This document shows, in pieces, positions 19,717-29,935 of a DNA stretch of 64,000 nt. Positions within the stretch are counted from its first letter, which is position 1. Each line of letters opens with the position of its first letter. The notes beneath the pieces were generated by a model. The model was not told where the DNA came from. It worked only from the letters and a program-made list of their open reading frames with translations, and ran no database searches. The translations under genes were made by a program, and so were the position numbers. The DNA is from Platycnemis pennipes (lineage: Eukaryota > Arthropoda > Insecta > Odonata > Platycnemididae): positions 148,508,746-148,572,745 of the forward strand of contig OW121846.1 in assembly GCA_933228895.1 (NCBI GenBank), written 5' to 3'.

Positions 19717-22143
19717 CATCTACATCTACATCTACATAATACCCTGCAAGCCACCACAAGGGTGTGTGGCAGGGGGTGATTGCTCACCAAACATGCACTA
19801 CATATCATGCATAAAAAAGGAATAGTATTAATATAGTAGTCAGAACTACACTATTTAAAAAAGATAGAAATTGCAAAGCAAACATGCAAAAACATTCTGT
19901 TAGTAGGGTTAGCTTTAAGTACTCATACCAACATGCAGCTACCAATGCTATTCATTGCTACTCTCCGATAGGAAATATTTACCGTTATTCGTATCTCTTA
20001 TTGTGCGAGGGAAAAAGGACATTTTGAATCGGTCAGTTCGGCAATCAATTTCTCTAACTTTATGGTTATGGTCCAGTCTGCCATAGTAAGTTGGGTTCGT
20101 AAAATATTTTTAACATCATCACTGAAAATATTGCCTTGGAATTTGTGGAACAGATTAAGTCTAAATTTCAACCTGCGATCTGACAATGATTCCCATTTCA
20201 ATTCATTTAATAGACTGTTTACGCTAATATAATTATCGTATCGTCCCTTTACAAATCTTGCCGATCTTCGCTGCACACGTTCAAGTTCATTACTTAGACC
20301 GATTTCGTAGGGAACCCATACACTGGCAGCATATTCCAAATGAGGTCTAACAAGGGAAAAGTAGCTGATTTCTCGTACATGATCGTCACATTTACCCAAT
20401 ACTTTTTTAATGAAACCCAGTTTGCGACTCGCTTGACCCATTATTTCACGAATGTGTTTACCCCAGGAAAGATCATTTGTCAGTCTTATTCCAAGATATT
20501 TAATGGATTCCACGTTTGTTAATTCATTATTACTTATTTTGTAAGTGCTAGGGGGAGAGCTATTCTTTTTCCAAAAATTCATTACAAGACATTTCTTAAA
20601 GTTTAATTCTAACTGCCATGTATCACACCAAGTTTCAATTGCTTGTAGGTCAATATTTAAATATTCTTTATCGTTCGGGCATAGAATTTCCCTGTACACT
20701 ACTGCGTCATCGGCAAATAGACGAAGCTTACTTTTTACCACCTTTTGGATATCATTAATATACAAAAGGAATAGGAGTGGACCTATCACACTACCTTGTG
20801 GGACACCCGAAGTGACTTTAATTGCCGGTGAGGAAACACCGTCCAAAACAACCCTTTGAACCCGATCATGCAGAAAATCATTAATCCATGATATAATGTT
20901 ACTGTCTAACCCATAAGATTTTAACTTCAAAATTAGTTTGCTGTGAGAAACCTTGTCAAAAGCCTTCTTGAAGTCGAGAAATATAGCATCCACTGGAATA
21001 TTATTTTCGCCAGAAACTTAAATATCGTGGGAAAAGAGAGCAAGTTGAGTTTCACACGATCTGCTCTTTCGGAAGCCATGCTGGACATTGGACAATAAAT
21101 TCTGGCTATCTAGGTGTCCCATGACTGTACTGACAATTATATGTTCTAGGACCTTGCATGAAATGGATGTGAGGGATATAGGTCTGTAGTTAGATGGCTG
21201 CTCCCTATCGCCACTTTTAAAAATGGGTGTTACATCGGCTGCTTTCCAGTCCATCGGTACGACGTGTTCGGTCAGGGATTTATTAAATACTATTTCAAGG
21301 TAGGGGGAAATTTCGGATGCTAACTCTCTATATACGCGGGAGGGAATTTGATCAGGGCCAGGAGATTTGTTGGGGCTTATATCTTTAAGTAATTTTTCAA
21401 TACCATTACAGGAAATGTCAATTGGTTTCATCAACCGCTGAAAGAGGTCAGGTAACACGATAGTTGAATCCCCGGAAGGTGGGTTAAAAACGGTTTGGAA
21501 GAAGGAATTTAGCAAGCTAACTTTGTCGAGTGTGTTTGTGGTCATTTCACGTCTATCATTTTTAAGTGAATGGACGGCAGACTTATGGCCTTGCACTTCC
21601 CTTACGTACGACCAGAAGACTTTTGGATTTTCTTTCAATTGTTCCCCAAGTGTTTTTCTTTTGAATTCTGCAAATGCATTACTAAGGGCTGTCTTTGCAG
21701 TGGATTTTGAAATTTTATAATTTTCAATAATTACATTACGCTCATCAGTGGGCATATGTTTACTAATTCTTTTCATTTTAGCATGACATATTCGCTGCCG
21801 TCTCAGGGATTTTCTCACTTCGGCATTGTACCACCTAGGTTCAGTGCTTTCGTTTTTGAATTTACTAGGGATAAATCTGTTGATCCCAGAGCGCATGATA
21901 TTAATGAACGACTTCCATGAATCGTTGGTACATACCTTTATGGAAGACTTTTTGAAATCCGATAAGGAATCTCTTAAATAAATTTTAAAGTTAGCAAAGT
22001 CTGCTCTTTTAAAAATGTAAATCTTTCTTTTTTGTTTAAAATTTTTATCTAAAGATAGCGAGAGTTTTGCAGTTATAACTCTGTGGTCACTGATTCCATC
22101 AACCGTGTCAATCATTGTCACATGTTGTGGGATATTGGTTGCC
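19717..22143 (-). mobile_element. CR1-A LINE, well-preserved 5'-truncated copy
   Basis: Begins at its hexamer tail (CATCTACATCTACATCTACA on plus at 19717) and extends through hairpin, 3' UTR and most of ORF2 to the SDH box of the endonuclease at about 22090, losing homology at 22143. It is inserted in a plus-strand CR1-B. Confidence 0.93.
19998..22143 (-). pseudogene. CR1-A ORF2, reverse transcriptase, one stop codon
   Basis: One reading frame runs from 22143 to the natural stop at 19998, broken only by a TAA at 21018-21020. That codon is TTA (Leu) in the plus-strand copy near 55736, so a single substitution inactivated it. Domains in order: end of the endonuclease (GISDHRVITAKLSL), linker (STEPRWYNAEVRKSLRRQR), RT box 1-2 (KSPGPDQIPSRVYRELASEI, YRPISLTSISCKVLEHII), finger (FLDFKKAFDKVSHSKLILKL), GVPQGSVIGPLLFLLYIND, catalytic FADDAVVY, and thumb (SIKYLGIRLTNDLSWGKHIR). 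The C-terminus is complete. The upstream endonuclease and ORF1 are absent. This is the best CR1-A RT in the window and a good reference for the family. Confidence 0.93.
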
Positions 22144-22149
22144 AGTTGT

Positions 22150-22335
22150 CCATGCTGCGAAGGCTGTGTGGCTACGTCTATCCATCCCTCCTCCGAGGAG
22201 AATACGAATACCAAGCCGTATTGTTGAGTAGTTGCCCAAGGAGACAGGCAGCTTGGACCGGGAGTCGAAGTACGGACCTTTGGCTAGCCGTGCCAATGCG
22301 TAGACCTCCATGCTACCCACGATTACAGTGCTAAA
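22150..22335 (-). mobile_element. Possible tRNA-derived SINE head next to a LINE end
   Basis: The minus strand has GGTAGCATGGAGGTCTACGC (A-box-like) and, 40 bp on, TACTTCGACTCCCGG (B-box-like). It abuts the truncated 5' end of the CR1-A copy. The match to tRNA is partial, so this could also be a tRNA pseudogene or chance. Confidence 0.4.
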
Positions 22336-22380
22336 GCAATTTTTGTAGTATCTACAGAAGTGAGGTCTCCATTCGTCGTG

Positions 22381-22515
22381 GTGCCATCATCATACCCTGC
22401 GAGCCACAAGAAAGGTGTGTGGCAGCGGGGTTCCCTGCCGGTGGCGAGATTCGTGCCCATCAACTTTGGCTGCCAAGCTGGGGAGTTAACAACCTGACTA
22501 CAGCAGCCGATTTAT
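22381..22515 (-). mobile_element. tRNA-headed SINE with a CR1-type 3' tail
   Basis: On minus, a tRNA-like head (CTGTAGTCAGGTTGTTAACT as A box, GGGCACGAATCTCGCC as B box) leads to CGCTGCCACACACCTTTCTT then GTGGCTCGCAGGGTATGATG. That last part is the CR1 terminal hairpin. Such tail sharing is how SINEs borrow a LINE reverse transcriptase. The tail repeat itself is worn. Confidence 0.65.
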
Positions 22516-22837
22516 CTTCCCGAAAAGTCGTGAGTGAACCAGAGTTTTAAAAAGAACTGAGGCAATTTTTTAGTTTCATTTTTCTACCTTACAAAATATT
22601 TCCTATCATTTTGTATTTTTAACGTCTTAATGCAGTAAAAGTGTATGAGTTGATGGTAAATGGCGAAAATCGATGAAAAATACATTTGTACTCTATATAT
22701 GTTATTTGAAATACGTTTTGAGCGTAGTGAGTGATGACTTTTCAAAACTGCACTGGTGCATATGAAGGCATTTCTTTCGTGAATTCAATTCAGATATATT
22801 GGACCAGATCAGTATTAGATCAGAAAAATTCCGCTGC
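22516..22837. other. Stretch without a recognised feature
   Basis: AT-rich, no supported frame or repeat. Confidence 0.3.
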
Positions 22838-22940
22838 AGAGATTAGAACCTTCTCTGGGTGAAAGGTCAGTACTCTTCACACCCTGCCATACACCCTCGC
22901 ATGGTAGAACGTAAATGCATATAACCACTACACCAACCCG
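22838..22940 (-). mobile_element. tRNA-like SINE head with unusual A-to-B spacing
   Basis: On minus, GTTGGTGTAGTGGTTAT (22921-22937) is an excellent A box and AGGTTCTAATCTC (about 22839-22851) a fair B box. They lie about 70 bp apart, more than in a tRNA. Between them, on plus, is TTCACACCCTGCCATACACC, which resembles the CR1 terminal module. This could be a small CR1-derived insertion in the tRNA part. Confidence 0.5.
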
Positions 22941-22974
22941 CCCCCTTCAATTATTATCCTCATTAATAATTGCA

Positions 22975-23097
22975 ATTTAGACTAGTATATTATAACTTAT
23001 TCTTATGTATGCATGATAAGTAGTGCATATTTGATGAGAATTCACCCTCTGCCGCACACCTTTATGGTGACTTGCAGGGTATTTTGTAGATGTAGAT
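22975..23097 (+). mobile_element. CR1-A tail copy
   Basis: The last 120 bp of the CR1-A UTR with hairpin (CTGCCGCACACCTTTATGG, TGACTTGCAGGG) and tail GTAGATGTAGATGA. Severely 5'-truncated. Confidence 0.82.
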
Positions 23098-23102
23098 GAA
23101 TC

Positions 23103-23190
23103 CTTTATTCAAAATTTCCTTTTTTCCTGCTACGATTAGGGATATGAATAGCTGTAAATATATCCAACAGTATAATACATCTGACATAAC
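23103..23190 (+). mobile_element. CR1-A 3' UTR fragment, left part
   Basis: TTCAAAATTTCCTTTTTTCC through GATATGAATAGCTGTAAATA matches the end of CR1-A ORF2 and the start of its UTR. It is interrupted by an RTE end and a CR1 tail and resumes near 23366. Confidence 0.7.
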
Positions 23191-23275
23191 ACATGAAAAG
23201 GTTGGCCGATAGAGAAATCGAGTGGAAAGCTGCGTCAATCCAATCCTAGGATTGTAGACCAATGATGACGATAAT
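23191..23275 (+). mobile_element. RTE-like LINE, extreme 3' end
   Basis: AAAAGGTTGGCCGATAGAGA and CCAATCCTAGGATTGTAGAC match the last codons of the RTE-like copy at 5366-6345, followed by a worn GAT repeat (ATGATGACGATAAT). A tail-only insertion of about 80 bp. Confidence 0.75.
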
Positions 23276-23335
23276 ACATCTACAGCTACGTAATACCCTG
23301 CAAGCCACCGCGAGGGTGTGTGGCATGAGGAAGTG
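23276..23335 (-). mobile_element. CR1-type tail, minus
   Basis: ATCTACAGCTACGTAATACC, then CCTGCAAGCCACCGCGAGGG and TGTGTGGCA: the CR1 terminal module in reverse, about 60 bp only. Confidence 0.75.
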
Positions 23336-23365
23336 TACACTTTCACTGCAAGAGTTGGTGGCTTT

Positions 23366-23521
23366 GTTATTTTCATCTTTTTTTTAAATTGCGAAGTTTT
23401 AACTAAAATGCAATTGCTAATCCTTTTTTATACATGACGTGTAACGCATATTTGGTGTGAAATCACCCCCTACCACCCAACTTTACGGTGGCTTGCAGGG
23501 GATTGTTTTGGGGTAGATGAA
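23366..23521 (+). mobile_element. CR1-A 3' UTR fragment, right part
   Basis: Continues the UTR from 23103-23190 and ends with hairpin (CCCTACCACCCAACTTTACG, GTGGCTTGCAGGG) and a worn tail at about 23521. Confidence 0.75.
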
Positions 23522-24227
23522 TTCTAATCATACTGCAACTCTTTCTGGAGTGTTTGAGAGCCCGTTCTGAGAGGCTACTCCACCGTATTTCACGTGTAAT
23601 GAAGAGGTGTTTGGAGTCCGCGGGCACCGGGGCCCTTTGAGGCCACTCGCCACAACCCACTCCCCTGTGGTCCTGGGGGAAGCTGGCTGGCATCAACCCA
23701 CTCCGCCCCCTCCCCCCACCCTCGCCATCCCTCCATTCACCCTTCCCCTCCCTCACCACAAACCCTTCCATTCATCGGCCTCTCTCTCAGCGCTCTCCCA
23801 CTCTCAACCCTCCCGCCTGCCTTTCCCTGCGCGGCCCCGCCCGCCTGCCGGTCACGAAGCGCTGTCGGCGAGCACGACCCGTGGGGGAGGGCGGTTGCCC
23901 CCGCAGAGGGGGCGGCTTGGCGTCCCAGGGGCGGGGACACCACGGGCCCATCGGCCCACGTCAGCTCTAGGAAGGGCGTGCGCCCATCCCCCGGGCGGAT
24001 TTGCCAGCCATAGTTCCGGGCTGCGAATGTCGCCCAGTCGATCGTGAGGGAGGAACACATTCAGCAGGGGGGTCCTGCAGGGGTTTTGTGCTAGGGGTTT
24101 TGTAAGACTAGAAAAATGGGGTCACGGTGTCGGAAGAAATGAGGCGTGATGCGGGGTATTGGAACGTGGCAAATTTGGTAGTTTCATTTCCCTCAAAAAT
24201 TGTTTTATTTCAAGCTTTAAAATAAAG
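23522..24227. other. GC-rich segment, no gene assigned
   Basis: From about 23600 to 24060 the base composition is far more GC-rich than the neighbourhood and CpG is frequent. A plus frame of 146 codons (23607-24047) and a minus frame of 107 codons both follow from this bias and show no family resemblance. A CpG-rich promoter or first exon of an unseen host gene is conceivable. Near 24070-24105 GGGGTTTTGTGCTAGGGGTT is a short tandem. Confidence 0.35.
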
Positions 24228-24285
24228 ATCTCTCCCCTCTGCCGCACACCTTTAGGGCAACTATCAGGGTAGCACAGAGATTTAA
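24228..24285 (+). mobile_element. Degenerate CR1-type tail
   Basis: CCCCTCTGCCGCACACCTTT, then a worn second arm with TATCAGGGTAGC. Matches the terminal module only loosely. Confidence 0.5.
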
Positions 24286-24305
24286 ATGTTACAGAAATTA
24301 AATTC

Positions 24306-24463
24306 GTTAAAATTGTGAAATTTTAAATTGTGCTGTATAGACTAGAATAAAATTACTGTTCCTATTTATGCATGATATGCTATTCATGTTTGGTGCGACT
24401 TCAACCCCTGCCACACTCCTTTATGATGGCTTGCAGGGTTTTATTTATATGGAGATGAAACGG
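24306..24463 (+). mobile_element. CR1-A tail copy
   Basis: End of the CR1-A UTR (TATTTATGCATGATATGCTA) with hairpin CCCTGCCACACTCCTTTATG, TGGCTTGCAGGG and a mutated tail. 5'-truncated. Confidence 0.78.
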
Positions 24464-24618
24464 AATTGTGTGACATATTGCGCGATTTGGCCTGAATGAA
24501 CTATAGTCATTCACGTACCCTATAGGAGTAGGGTTTTAAAATAATTGGCCTATTAAATTGGATGCGTCGGTTGATGACTTGGTTGCATCATGATATAAGC
24601 CAAGCCATACTGACATAT
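24464..24618. other. Stretch without a recognised feature
   Basis: No supported feature between the CR1-A tail and the foldback. Confidence 0.3.
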
Positions 24619-24802
24619 ACTGGTAACGGCTTTCGGGCGTTCCTCCGCTTCGTGTTGTGTCACGGTGACGAGAGTTTCTCCAGCCATCCTGCTGGCGTCT
24701 TCAGGTCACTTCTGAGCTGAACACGCCAGCAGGATGGCTGGAGAAACTGCCGTCACCCTGACACAACACGAAGCGGAGGAACGCCCGAAAGCCGTTACCA
24801 GT
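24619..24802. repeat. Long foldback, 80-bp arms
   Basis: ACTGGTAACGGC (24619) starts an 80-bp arm whose inverse ends at 24802; a 24-base spacer (24699-24722) separates them. The arms differ at only a few positions. On minus, the left arm reads CTGAAGA, a pairable CCAGC/GCTGG, then GAAAC, reminiscent of the hammerhead core order. It could be a foldback or MITE-like element or two inverted SINE-like copies. No target duplication is evident. Confidence 0.85.
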
Positions 24803-24871
24803 GTTGAGAAACGCCGCGGAAACCTCAGATCCATACTGGCATAAATATTTGCTGATACTTAGATCTGTATG

Positions 24872-25612
24872 CATCTACATCTCTACATCTACACGATGCC
24901 CTACAAGCCACCGTGAGTGTGTGTGGGAGGGGGTGAAGATCATCAAGCATGCACCATAAATAGGTATGCAAACATGCTACTATAGGGTCTCAAACAACTA
25001 GGTTGTTAGTATCAACAGAGTAAATAGGGATTGGTTGTTAATATATGCATCACGCACTACCGACTACTTTAAAATATTTCCCCTACCTATCCCTTTCCTA
25101 TGATAACTATTATATTCTCTTATGGCCTTCTTACGGGGGAAAAATGACGTTTTGAATGAATCACTGCGACAATCTATCTCTCTAGTCTTATTTATCTGGT
25201 CAAATCTAGCATAATACGCTGGTGTTTTTAATATACCCCAGCATCTTTAGTAAAACTATCCGATTGAAATTTCTGTAACAGATATAATCTGTACTTTAAC
25301 CTACGCTCTGATAATGATTGTATTAATTCTGAAACAATACTCAACCTATCGTAACACCTTTTAACGAACCTAGCTGCTCTACGCTCCTCACTGTCTACTT
25401 CTCTGATCAAACCTAATTTATTTGGATCCCATACACTGGCTAAATCATGGTGGGGCCTAACTAGTGAAAAGTAACTGGTATCGCTATTTTGTCTTCTCAT
25501 TACATTTCCCAAATACTCTTTTTTATAAATCCTAGCTTTCTCTTCGCTCGGCATATTTCCCGGATATGTCTTCTCCGCAATAAATCTTTGGTGATTGTTA
25601 CATCTAAATACG
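24872..25612 (-). mobile_element. CR1-B LINE, 5'-truncated copy
   Basis: From the hexamer tail at 24872 through the UTR into ORF2. Coding pieces on minus: RHIREICRAKRKLGFIK, SYFSLVRPHHDLASVWDPNK and ERRLKYRLYLLQKFQSDSFT. Several indels. Homology fades at about 25612 in the segment coding for TYLDVTITKDL. Confidence 0.85.
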
Positions 25613-26142
25613 TCTTAGAGTAGTAAAAAACACGTACTATTGTAAATAAACTAACTATAGGATGTAACCTCTTGATATAAACGCAGGCATGGTAATGGTT
25701 CCCACAGCCACACAGCCTTGCGGAGAAATTGAAGTTTATGTGTAGAATTAACGATATAATATGTAGATCCAACAGTTATGGCGCTAATATTCAGTTCACG
25801 TTTAGATTGGTTGCCACCATTGCGATTGAGGAAAAGCAGAACAGGGTCAAGGACACCCGCGAAAATTTTGCGAACCTCCCGATCTCCAAGTTCCAAGACA
25901 TGTGCCTACGCAAAGAGGGAGGGTGTAGAAAGCCCATTAGAATATGGCTATCGCGAAATTCGTGCGCAGCATGCGAATGATGAAACCAACTCCAGAAGTT
26001 CAAAAGGTTGTCAGTTTTCTTTGAGAGTAAATAGGGAACACCCATTTCAGCGTTGTTTCTACGGGCTCCCATGCGGGATAGTGAACCCACTGCCAATCAC
26101 CGTCACCGGGGCTTTCAGGGCATTGCGTAGATGTAGATGTGC
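25613..26142 (+). mobile_element. Unassigned repeat ending in a CR1-like tail
   Basis: The last 55 bp (CACTGCCAATCACCGTCACC, GGGGCTTTCAGGGCATTG, then GTAGATGTAGATGTG) are a worn CR1 terminal module on plus. Upstream, open frames of 83 and 134 codons have no recognisable domain. The body may be a further CR1-tailed SINE or an old LINE UTR. Confidence 0.45.
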
Positions 26143-26679
26143 ATTAATTAATTACTCAACTTTTGTAACTGCAGAACATTAAAAGTTTATCTTGTGCAGA
26201 ATGAACCTTATACTTCTTTGTTATGCGTATATTTCCAGCAGCTTAACTGGGCTTTCGCGAAGCCTAGCCTTGCAAATGGAATCATGTACTGTTAAAGATA
26301 ATTTTTGATATTTCTCTATCAAGTAAACACGTATTGTTTTATGGGGCACAGTAAAAATTCAAGTCCACCATGCGTTTTATTTTTCCTACAGTAAATAGTT
26401 TTTATTAGTCATTGTTTCAAATTGACAAATTCAGTTACAGCGAATATTTGTTCTATAGAGTGTGATATGGCTGTGTACTAGAGGTTCTATAGAGCATGAT
26501 ATGGTCATGGCTAAATGTAGAAAGTTCGTTAGTTATTCGGTGTAGGTAGGAATTGTGGGGAATGGAGGAAGGGTGAAACGAAACCCGGCGTCGGTGTGAG
26601 ACTGCTCGTAAAGAAAGGAGCCTAGGGGTCTACTTCTTTACGTACCATCCGGCGGACGGAGTACTGCGCTCAAAGGGCC
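26143..26679. other. Stretch without a recognised gene
   Basis: A short duplication, TTCTATAGAG..TGATATGG, occurs near 26450 and 26485. Otherwise nothing could be supported. Confidence 0.3.
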
Positions 26680-27440
26680 GACCGAAGAGTTATCCACAGA
26701 TTGTATAAAAACCAGGTGGCCGTAATCAAATCAGGACCCAGCAGTACATAAGGAAGCATAAAGAAAAGAGTGAGACAAGGATGTGCACTGTCTCAAGTAT
26801 TATTCAATGTCTACATCAAGAAAGCCATCCAAGAAGTCAAAGGAAAAATCTCCGGGAGTAAATATCCACGGGGGGGAGAAAATCAGCATGCTACGATTCG
26901 CCGATGACATAGCAGTCATGGCAAGACACAAAAGGAGATTTAAAGAAGGCACTATGAAATATGAAAAGAACAATTACCAGATATCATCTGAATATCAATA
27001 AGAAAAAAACTAAGGCAGTGGTATGCAGTAGGAGCAAGGAAGCCAGGACCAAGGTTAAACTAGGAAAACAAATAAATCGAGGAGTTGGAAGAGTTCTGTT
27101 ACCTGGGAAGTCGAGTAACCAGCGATGGACGAAGTAAAAGAGAAATTGCCAGTAGGATTGCCCATGCGAAAAGGGCATTTTACCATAAGAAGGCTCTGCT
27201 CACAACTGCAAATACAAGCGTGGAAGAGAGGAAACATTTCATTAGAACACACATCTGTAGCATTCTACTATATGGCAGCGAAGTTTGGACAATAACAGCA
27301 GCAGAGAAGTCAAGGCTGGAAGCATTTGAAATGTGGTACTATCGAAGAATGATGAAGATAAAATGGATCGATCGAGTGACAAACGAAGAAGTGTTAAGAA
27401 GAGTGGGAGAGAAGAGATGTCTACCGAAAACCTAAAAAAA
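26680..27440 (+). pseudogene. RTE-like LINE, reverse transcriptase fragment
   Basis: Plus-strand relative of the copy at 5366-6345. Pieces in order: IHRLYKNQVAVIKS, RVRQGCALSQVLFNVYIKKA, ISMLRFADDIAVMA (active-site FADD), FCYLGSRVTSDGRSKREIAS, ICSILLYGSEVWTITAAEKS and RVTNEEVLRRVGEK. Indels separate the frames near 26830-26900 and 27000. It stops before the 3' end. From 27085 to 27435 a single frame of 116 codons remains. It complements the first copy and together they outline the family's C-terminal half. Confidence 0.85.
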
Positions 27441-27476
27441 GAGGACGGGTCAGCTTAATGGTACGCTTTTGAGAAA
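27441..27476. other. Junction after RTE fragment
   Basis: Short spacer between the RTE break and a CR1-B scrap. Confidence 0.3.
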
Positions 27477-27560
27477 TATTAGCTTTCTCTTGGATTGACT
27501 TCATATTTCCCGGATGCGTCTTCTTCACGTAGATTGATGATTGTCTGCTAAGGAATATAT
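27477..27560 (-). mobile_element. CR1-B LINE scrap
   Basis: TAGCTTTCTCTTGGATTGAC, then CATATTTCCCGGATGCGTCT, matches the reverse of the CR1-B coding region for SWGRHIREICGRAKRKL. About 80 bp, no tail. Confidence 0.65.
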
Positions 27561-27717
27561 TTTTTTGATAAATTGGGTACGTTCTTGATTGAATTCATTT
27601 ACTTATCATTTCTGTCCGTCGTGAAAAGGTAGAATTAAAATTATTTAAGCGGCGTTAGATCTTTTTTCGGGTGCACTAGTTTAGTACCCACATCACACAC
27701 CTATCTGATCATTATGT

Positions 27718-27792
27718 ACACATCTAGATTTAGTAATACCCTGTGAGCCGCTTGCGTTGGTGAGTGTTAGGCAGTGAATAATCATTAAATAT
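27718..27792 (-). mobile_element. Degenerate CR1-type tail, minus
   Basis: CACATCTAGATTTAGTAATA then CCCTGTGAGCCGCTTGCG and GTGAGTGTTAGGCAGTGA. It retains order and length of the module but has many changes, so it is old. Confidence 0.55.
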
Positions 27793-28447
27793 ACACTTAA
27801 ATCACTGAATGCCTTTAGCAATAATGCAAATGACACTTCTGGCATTCAAATAATAGCTACAGTACTTCAGTTTCATGGAGACATCTTAGATGTAAGAATC
27901 ACTTGTAACTAGATAGTTTGACCCTTTCTGGTAATGAAGTGATTACAGAAATAATCCTAGTTATTATTTCACCTCAATCTTGGTTACGTAGCTAATTCAT
28001 TAATTGATACATCTGAGATGGAGCAGGGAATTCCGTGGACTGCAACGTCATCGACATATATGCCGGGGATAATGAGCGTGGGGTGTTTATGCTGTGCAGG
28101 AGGAGGCACACACGGAATATTGCAATTTATAATTGCAGTGAGCATGGATGGCAATCTGTAGTCAATTCTTCGTTCTATCTGAAAATTTTGGAAGCGTATT
28201 CGGAATATTCGGAATGAATCCCTCTGAATCATAGTGAGGAGATATTTTTACTCAATCTCCCTTGCCATCCTTTCTTATCCACGTAAAGGAACTTGGCTTG
28301 GAAAGTTCCCGTTCCAGGCAAATTTGTCTTGATTGTTCTTAGAGTTCTGGCTGGTTGGTAAAGCGGAAATGATTTCGTTTCCGATTCGAATAGCACATTG
28401 ATAAATTTATCTACGCCGTCGTCCGCAGATTGGTTACACTGGCGAAT
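27793..28447. other. Stretch without a recognised gene
   Basis: Open frames on both strands are under 90 codons and have no family resemblance. No repeats detected beyond AT-rich runs. Confidence 0.3.
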
Positions 28448-29360
28448 ATCTACATCTACATCCACATCTACATAATACCCTATATGCCACCATAAACGTG
28501 TGTGGCAGGGGGTGAACTCTCATCAAACATACACTACATATCATGCATAAAAAAGGGTTAGACCTTGTATAGGTACTGTTCAAAACTACTCTATTTAAAA
28601 AAAGATAAAAATAGCAAAGTAGACATGCAAAAACATGTTGCTAGTTGGGTTAGCTTTAAGTCCTTATACCAACATGCAGCTACCAATGTTATCCATTACT
28701 ACACTCGTACTGGATATATTTACCGTTATTCATATCCCTAATAGTACGAGGAGAAAAGGACATTTTGAATCTGTCAGTTCGGCAATCAATTTCTCTAATT
28801 TTGTGATTATGGTCCAGTCTACCATAGTACGTTGGGGTCCGCAAAATATTTTTAACATCATCACTGAAAATATGGTCCTGGAATTTGTTTAAGAGATTAA
28901 GCCTAAATTTCAACCTGCGATCTGACAATTATTCCCAAATTAATTCATTTAATAGACTGGTTACACTAATAAGGTTATCATACCGTCCCTTTACAAATCT
29001 TGCCGATCTTCCCCGACACGTTCAAGTTCGTTATATACACCGATTTCGTAGGGATCCCATACACTGGTAGCATATTCCAAATGAGGTCTTACAAGGGAAA
29101 AGTAGCTGATTTCTCGTACATGATCGTCTGATTTACCCAGTACTCTTTTGACGAATCCCAGTTTACGATTCGCTTGACCCATTATTTCACGGATGTGTTT
29201 GCCCCAGGAAAGATCATGTGTCAGTCTTATTCCAAGATATTTAAAGGTTTCCACGCTTGTTAATTCATTATTACCTACTTATTTTGTAAGTGCTAGGAGG
29301 AGAGCTATTCTTTTTCCAAAAATTCATTACAAGACATTTTTTAAAGTTTAATTCCATCCG
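28448..29360 (-). mobile_element. CR1-A LINE, 5'-truncated copy
   Basis: Tail at 28448 (TCTACATCTACATCCACATC), hairpin, UTR and the C-terminal third of ORF2. Coding pieces on minus: TFKYLGIRLTHDLSWGKHIR, GKSDDHVREISYFSLVRPHL and DRRLKFRLNLLNKFQDHIFS. A small deletion and stops near 28930-29000 break it. Ends near 29360. Confidence 0.88.
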
Positions 29361-29461
29361 GGACCCGAAAGCCGCCAACGGCATGGATGTTTTTTTAAAT
29401 TAAAATTAAACCTAAGCCTAAATTTGGTTAAACGACACGAAAGAACCTAAGAAATTGAGTG
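29361..29461 (+). mobile_element. Possible SINE body fragment
   Basis: GGCATGGATGTTTTTTTAAA resembles GACATGGATGTTCTGTTTGT at about 29887 and GGCATAGATGTTCTGTTTGT at about 30758. Three local copies of one module suggest a SINE family whose head is seen at 30700-30790. Confidence 0.45.
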
Positions 29462-29676
29462 CTAAGTCAGTAGCCGGTTGGAATAGTCGGGTCATTTAAC
29501 CGCCGGCCTGGCAACCTGAAGATCGAGGGTTGGATTCCAGCTGGAAAGGGATGGATTTTGTGTTTCTCTGAAAATTAATCTTAAGACTAAAATGTAATGT
29601 GTGTCCTGCCGCATGCTCCTGATCCCCCCTGCCACACACCGCAGAGGTGGCTTGCTGGGTAGTCAGTAGATATAAA
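29462..29676 (+). mobile_element. tRNA-headed SINE with a CR1-type 3' tail
   Basis: Head: TAGCCGGTTGGAATAGTCGG (about 29471, A box) and GAGGGTTGGATTCC (about 29525-29538, B box with one change). A body of about 70 bp follows, then CCCCTGCCACACACCGCAGA, GGTGGCTTGCTGGGTAG and GTAGATATAAA. The tail module is that of the CR1 families, with the hairpin arms CCTGCCAC and GTGGCTTGC kept. This is the clearest SINE in the window that could be mobilised by the CR1 enzyme. Confidence 0.72.
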
Positions 29677-29760
29677 TACATCTACAACCACACAACCGTG
29701 AGGGTGTGTGGCAGGGGGTGAAGTTACCTAAAATACACACTGACATGCAACTTGGCTGCT
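29677..29760 (-). mobile_element. CR1-type tail, minus, joined head-on to a SINE tail
   Basis: ACATCTACAACCACACAACC, then GTGAGGGTGTGTGGCAGGGG and TGAAGTTACC: the module in reverse with a deletion in the hairpin. It directly abuts the plus-oriented SINE tail, making an inverted pair. Confidence 0.7.
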
Positions 29761-29784
29761 GTATGGAATAATGTTAGATAATAG

Positions 29785-29935
29785 AGTCACTCGGTTGGGC
29801 GAGGTTTGCCGCGAGACTAGGCGGGGTTAGTATCCAATAGTATATAGACATAAGGCTTGTTAATATCTTCATCTATATAGAAGTAAGACATGGATGTTCT
29901 GTTTGTCTTTAAATTAAACGTAGGCTTGAATTAGG
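29785..29935 (+). mobile_element. Worn SINE-like pieces
   Basis: CTCGGTTGGGCGAGGTTTGC (about 29791) resembles the head at 30700-30790, and GACATGGATGTTCTGTTTGT (about 29887) resembles its body. The two are separated by about 75 unrelated bases, so the copy is interrupted. Confidence 0.4.

Noticed and set aside
19717..22143. Exact target duplication for this CR1-A copy
   Set aside because: The interrupted CR1-B does not resume on the right side, so a duplication could not be read. A later rearrangement is likely.
23607..24047. 146-codon GC-rich frame as a gene
   Set aside because: Overlapping frames on both strands are equally open, composition explains them, and there is no domain or splice evidence.
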